Below the pieces are notes generated by a model. The model was not told the origin of the DNA. It did not search any database and saw only the letters and a program-made list of their open reading frames with translations. From an uncultured Collinsella sp. (GTDB lineage: Bacteria; Actinomycetota; Coriobacteriia; Coriobacteriales; Coriobacteriaceae): a stretch of 5,664 nt of DNA. Positions 4,913-5,664 of the stretch are shown here, piece by piece. The stretch covers positions 1 through 5,664 of the forward strand of contig URNM01000117.1 of NCBI GenBank assembly GCA_900549185.1. Direction: 5' to 3'. Made by a program: the position numbers and the translations under genes. Every line of letters begins with the position of its first letter. Positions within the stretch are counted from its first letter, which is position 1.

Positions 4913-5341
4913 ATGAGGGTTGTAATCGCTTCCGATGCCGACGGTATGTCGATGAAGGAGTCCATCAAGGAGATGCTCATCGCCGACGGTCACGAGGTCG
5001 TCGACTATTCCGAGACTCCTGCCGCGGACTTTGTCGATTCCGCGACCGCCGTTGCCAAGGACCTGCTGGAGCACAAGGATTCCCAGGGCTTCGCATTCGA
5101 TAAGTACGGCGTCGGCTCCTATATGGCCGCCGTCAAGATTAAGGGCATGGTCGTCGCCAACATTTCCGACGAGCGTTCCGCCTACATGACCCGCGAGCAC
5201 AACGGCTCGCGCATGGTCACCATGGGCCCGGGCGTTGTGGGCACCGAGGTCGCCAAGAAGATCGCCCGCGAGTTCCTGCGCGCGCAGTACGCCGGCGGCC
5301 GTCACCAGATCCGTGTCGACATGCTCAACAAGATGGCCTAA
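4913..5341 (+). CDS. lacA: Galactose-6-phosphate isomerase subunit LacA
   Basis: This encodes a complete 142-residue subunit of the heteromeric isomerase that converts galactose-6-phosphate to tagatose-6-phosphate in the cytoplasm, the first step of the tagatose-6-phosphate pathway. It belongs to the RpiB/LacA/LacB fold family. Strong LacA hallmarks are ADFVDSATAVAKD (38-50), GVGSYMAAVKIKGM (66-79), ISDERSAYMTREHNGSRM (84-101) and the C-terminal GGRHQIRVDMLNKM (128-141), nearly identical to LacA of lactococci and staphylococci. As expected for LacA, the position of the catalytic cysteine in LacB/RpiB is occupied by another residue (Tyr65), so activity depends on the LacB partner. The start is set by AAGGAGG five bases upstream. 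lacB follows after 63 bases without an intervening terminator, so the two are probably co-transcribed. Codons are strongly biased to C-ending forms, suggesting high expression. Confidence 0.97.
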   Translation: MRVVIASDADGMSMKESIKEMLIADGHEVVDYSETPAADFVDSATAVAKDLLEHKDSQGFAFDKYGVGSYMAAVKIKGMVVANISDERSAYMTREHNGSRMVTMGPGVVGTEVAKKIAREFLRAQYAGGRHQIRVDMLNKMA

Positions 5342-5404
5342 CGAGAGCCACCGAGAACTCGAACTTCTACCTCAACTTGTGAATTCAGACGAAAGGACGT
5401 TCTG

Positions 5405-5615
5405 ATGAAGAAGACCATCGCAATCGGTTGCGACCATATCGTTACGGACGAGAAGATCTATCTGGCCGACCGCCTGGAGCAGGCTGGCTACAAGGTGCTC
5501 GACTGCGGCACCTACAGCCACACCCGTACGCACTATCCCATCTACGGTAAGGCCGTGGGCGAGGCTGTTGCCAGCGGCAAGGCCGACTTTGGCGTGGCCC
5601 TGTGCGGCACCGGCA
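5405..5615 (+). CDS. lacB: Galactose-6-phosphate isomerase subunit LacB, 3' end missing
   Basis: The first 70 codons of the catalytic partner of LacA are present; the usual length is about 170 residues. Visible hallmarks are the N-terminus MKKTIAIGCDHIVTDEK with Asp10-His11 of the phosphate-binding region, GTYSHTRTHYPIYGKAVGE (35-53) and ADFGVALCGTG (60-70), where Cys67 is the expected catalytic base. Genomic sequence ends at 5615 with an A, which could begin the isoleucine codon of a typical CGTGIG motif. The adapter then continues the frame as VSYTHLRAHET, which is not part of the protein. AAAGGA lies seven bases upstream of the start. Genes for LacC, LacD and phospho-beta-galactosidase may follow beyond the contig, but nothing shows this. 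Confidence 0.96.
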
Positions 5616-5664
5616 CTGTCTCTTATACACATCTCCGAGCCCACGAGACACTGAGCGATCTCGT
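5616..5664 (-). other. Nextera read-2 adapter, index and P7 start (not genomic)
   Basis: CTGTCTCTTATACACATCT (5616-5634) is the inverted mosaic end. It is followed by CCGAGCCCACGAGAC (5635-5649), completing the Nextera read-2 adapter. Next come eight bases ACTGAGCG (5650-5657), in the position of the i7 index (from memory, this equals N724), and ATCTCGT (5658-5664), the start of the P7 arm. It is the same adapter as at the left end, in opposite orientation. Confidence 0.98.

Overview
The window looks like an assembly contig from a high-GC Gram-positive gut bacterium. Gene content, codon use and regulatory layout fit the Coriobacteriia, and Collinsella is my best guess; this is inference from style and memory, not from a marker gene. 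Only bases 27-5615 appear genomic. Both ends carry Illumina Nextera adapter sequence: the left end has 26 bases, and the right end has 49 bases including an index and the start of the P7 arm. Both terminal genes run into adapter and are cut off.

The theme is uptake of lactose (or a related galactoside) by the phosphotransferase system (PTS) and entry into the tagatose-6-phosphate pathway. From left to right: (1) lacE, the sugar-specific membrane permease (EIIC) of the lactose PTS, on the minus strand and cut at its C-terminus (27-1373). (2) A 357-base divergent regulatory region with two 24-bp LacI-type operator candidates whose centres lie 120 bp apart. (3) A LacI-family repressor gene on the plus strand (1731-2735). 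(4) A 214-base spacer with phased GTTCA repeats and small dyads. (5) lacF, the soluble lactose EIIA (2950-3288), closed by a strong intrinsic terminator. (6) A repeat-rich spacer (3289-3573) with a long imperfect inverted repeat and a 14-bp direct repeat. (7) An unrecognised multi-spanning membrane protein (3574-4605) with its own promoter, ribosome binding site and terminator. (8) A 307-base spacer with a dense cluster of GTTC/GAAC dyads. (9) lacA (4913-5341) and the first 70 codons of lacB (5405-5615), the two subunits of galactose-6-phosphate isomerase.

Together LacF and LacE would phosphorylate the sugar during import. A phospho-beta-galactosidase, not in the window, would release galactose-6-phosphate, and LacA/LacB would convert that to tagatose-6-phosphate. 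In the lac operons of lactococci, streptococci and staphylococci these genes form one transcript. Here they are split into at least three transcription units on two strands, with a LacI-type regulator and a membrane protein of no obvious lac role between them. Short motifs shared among the upstream regions suggest a dispersed but co-regulated regulon. I see no mobile-element enzyme, RNA gene, CRISPR array or clearly novel defence-type system. The most unusual items are the operator architecture, the repeat island beside the membrane protein, and the adapter ends.
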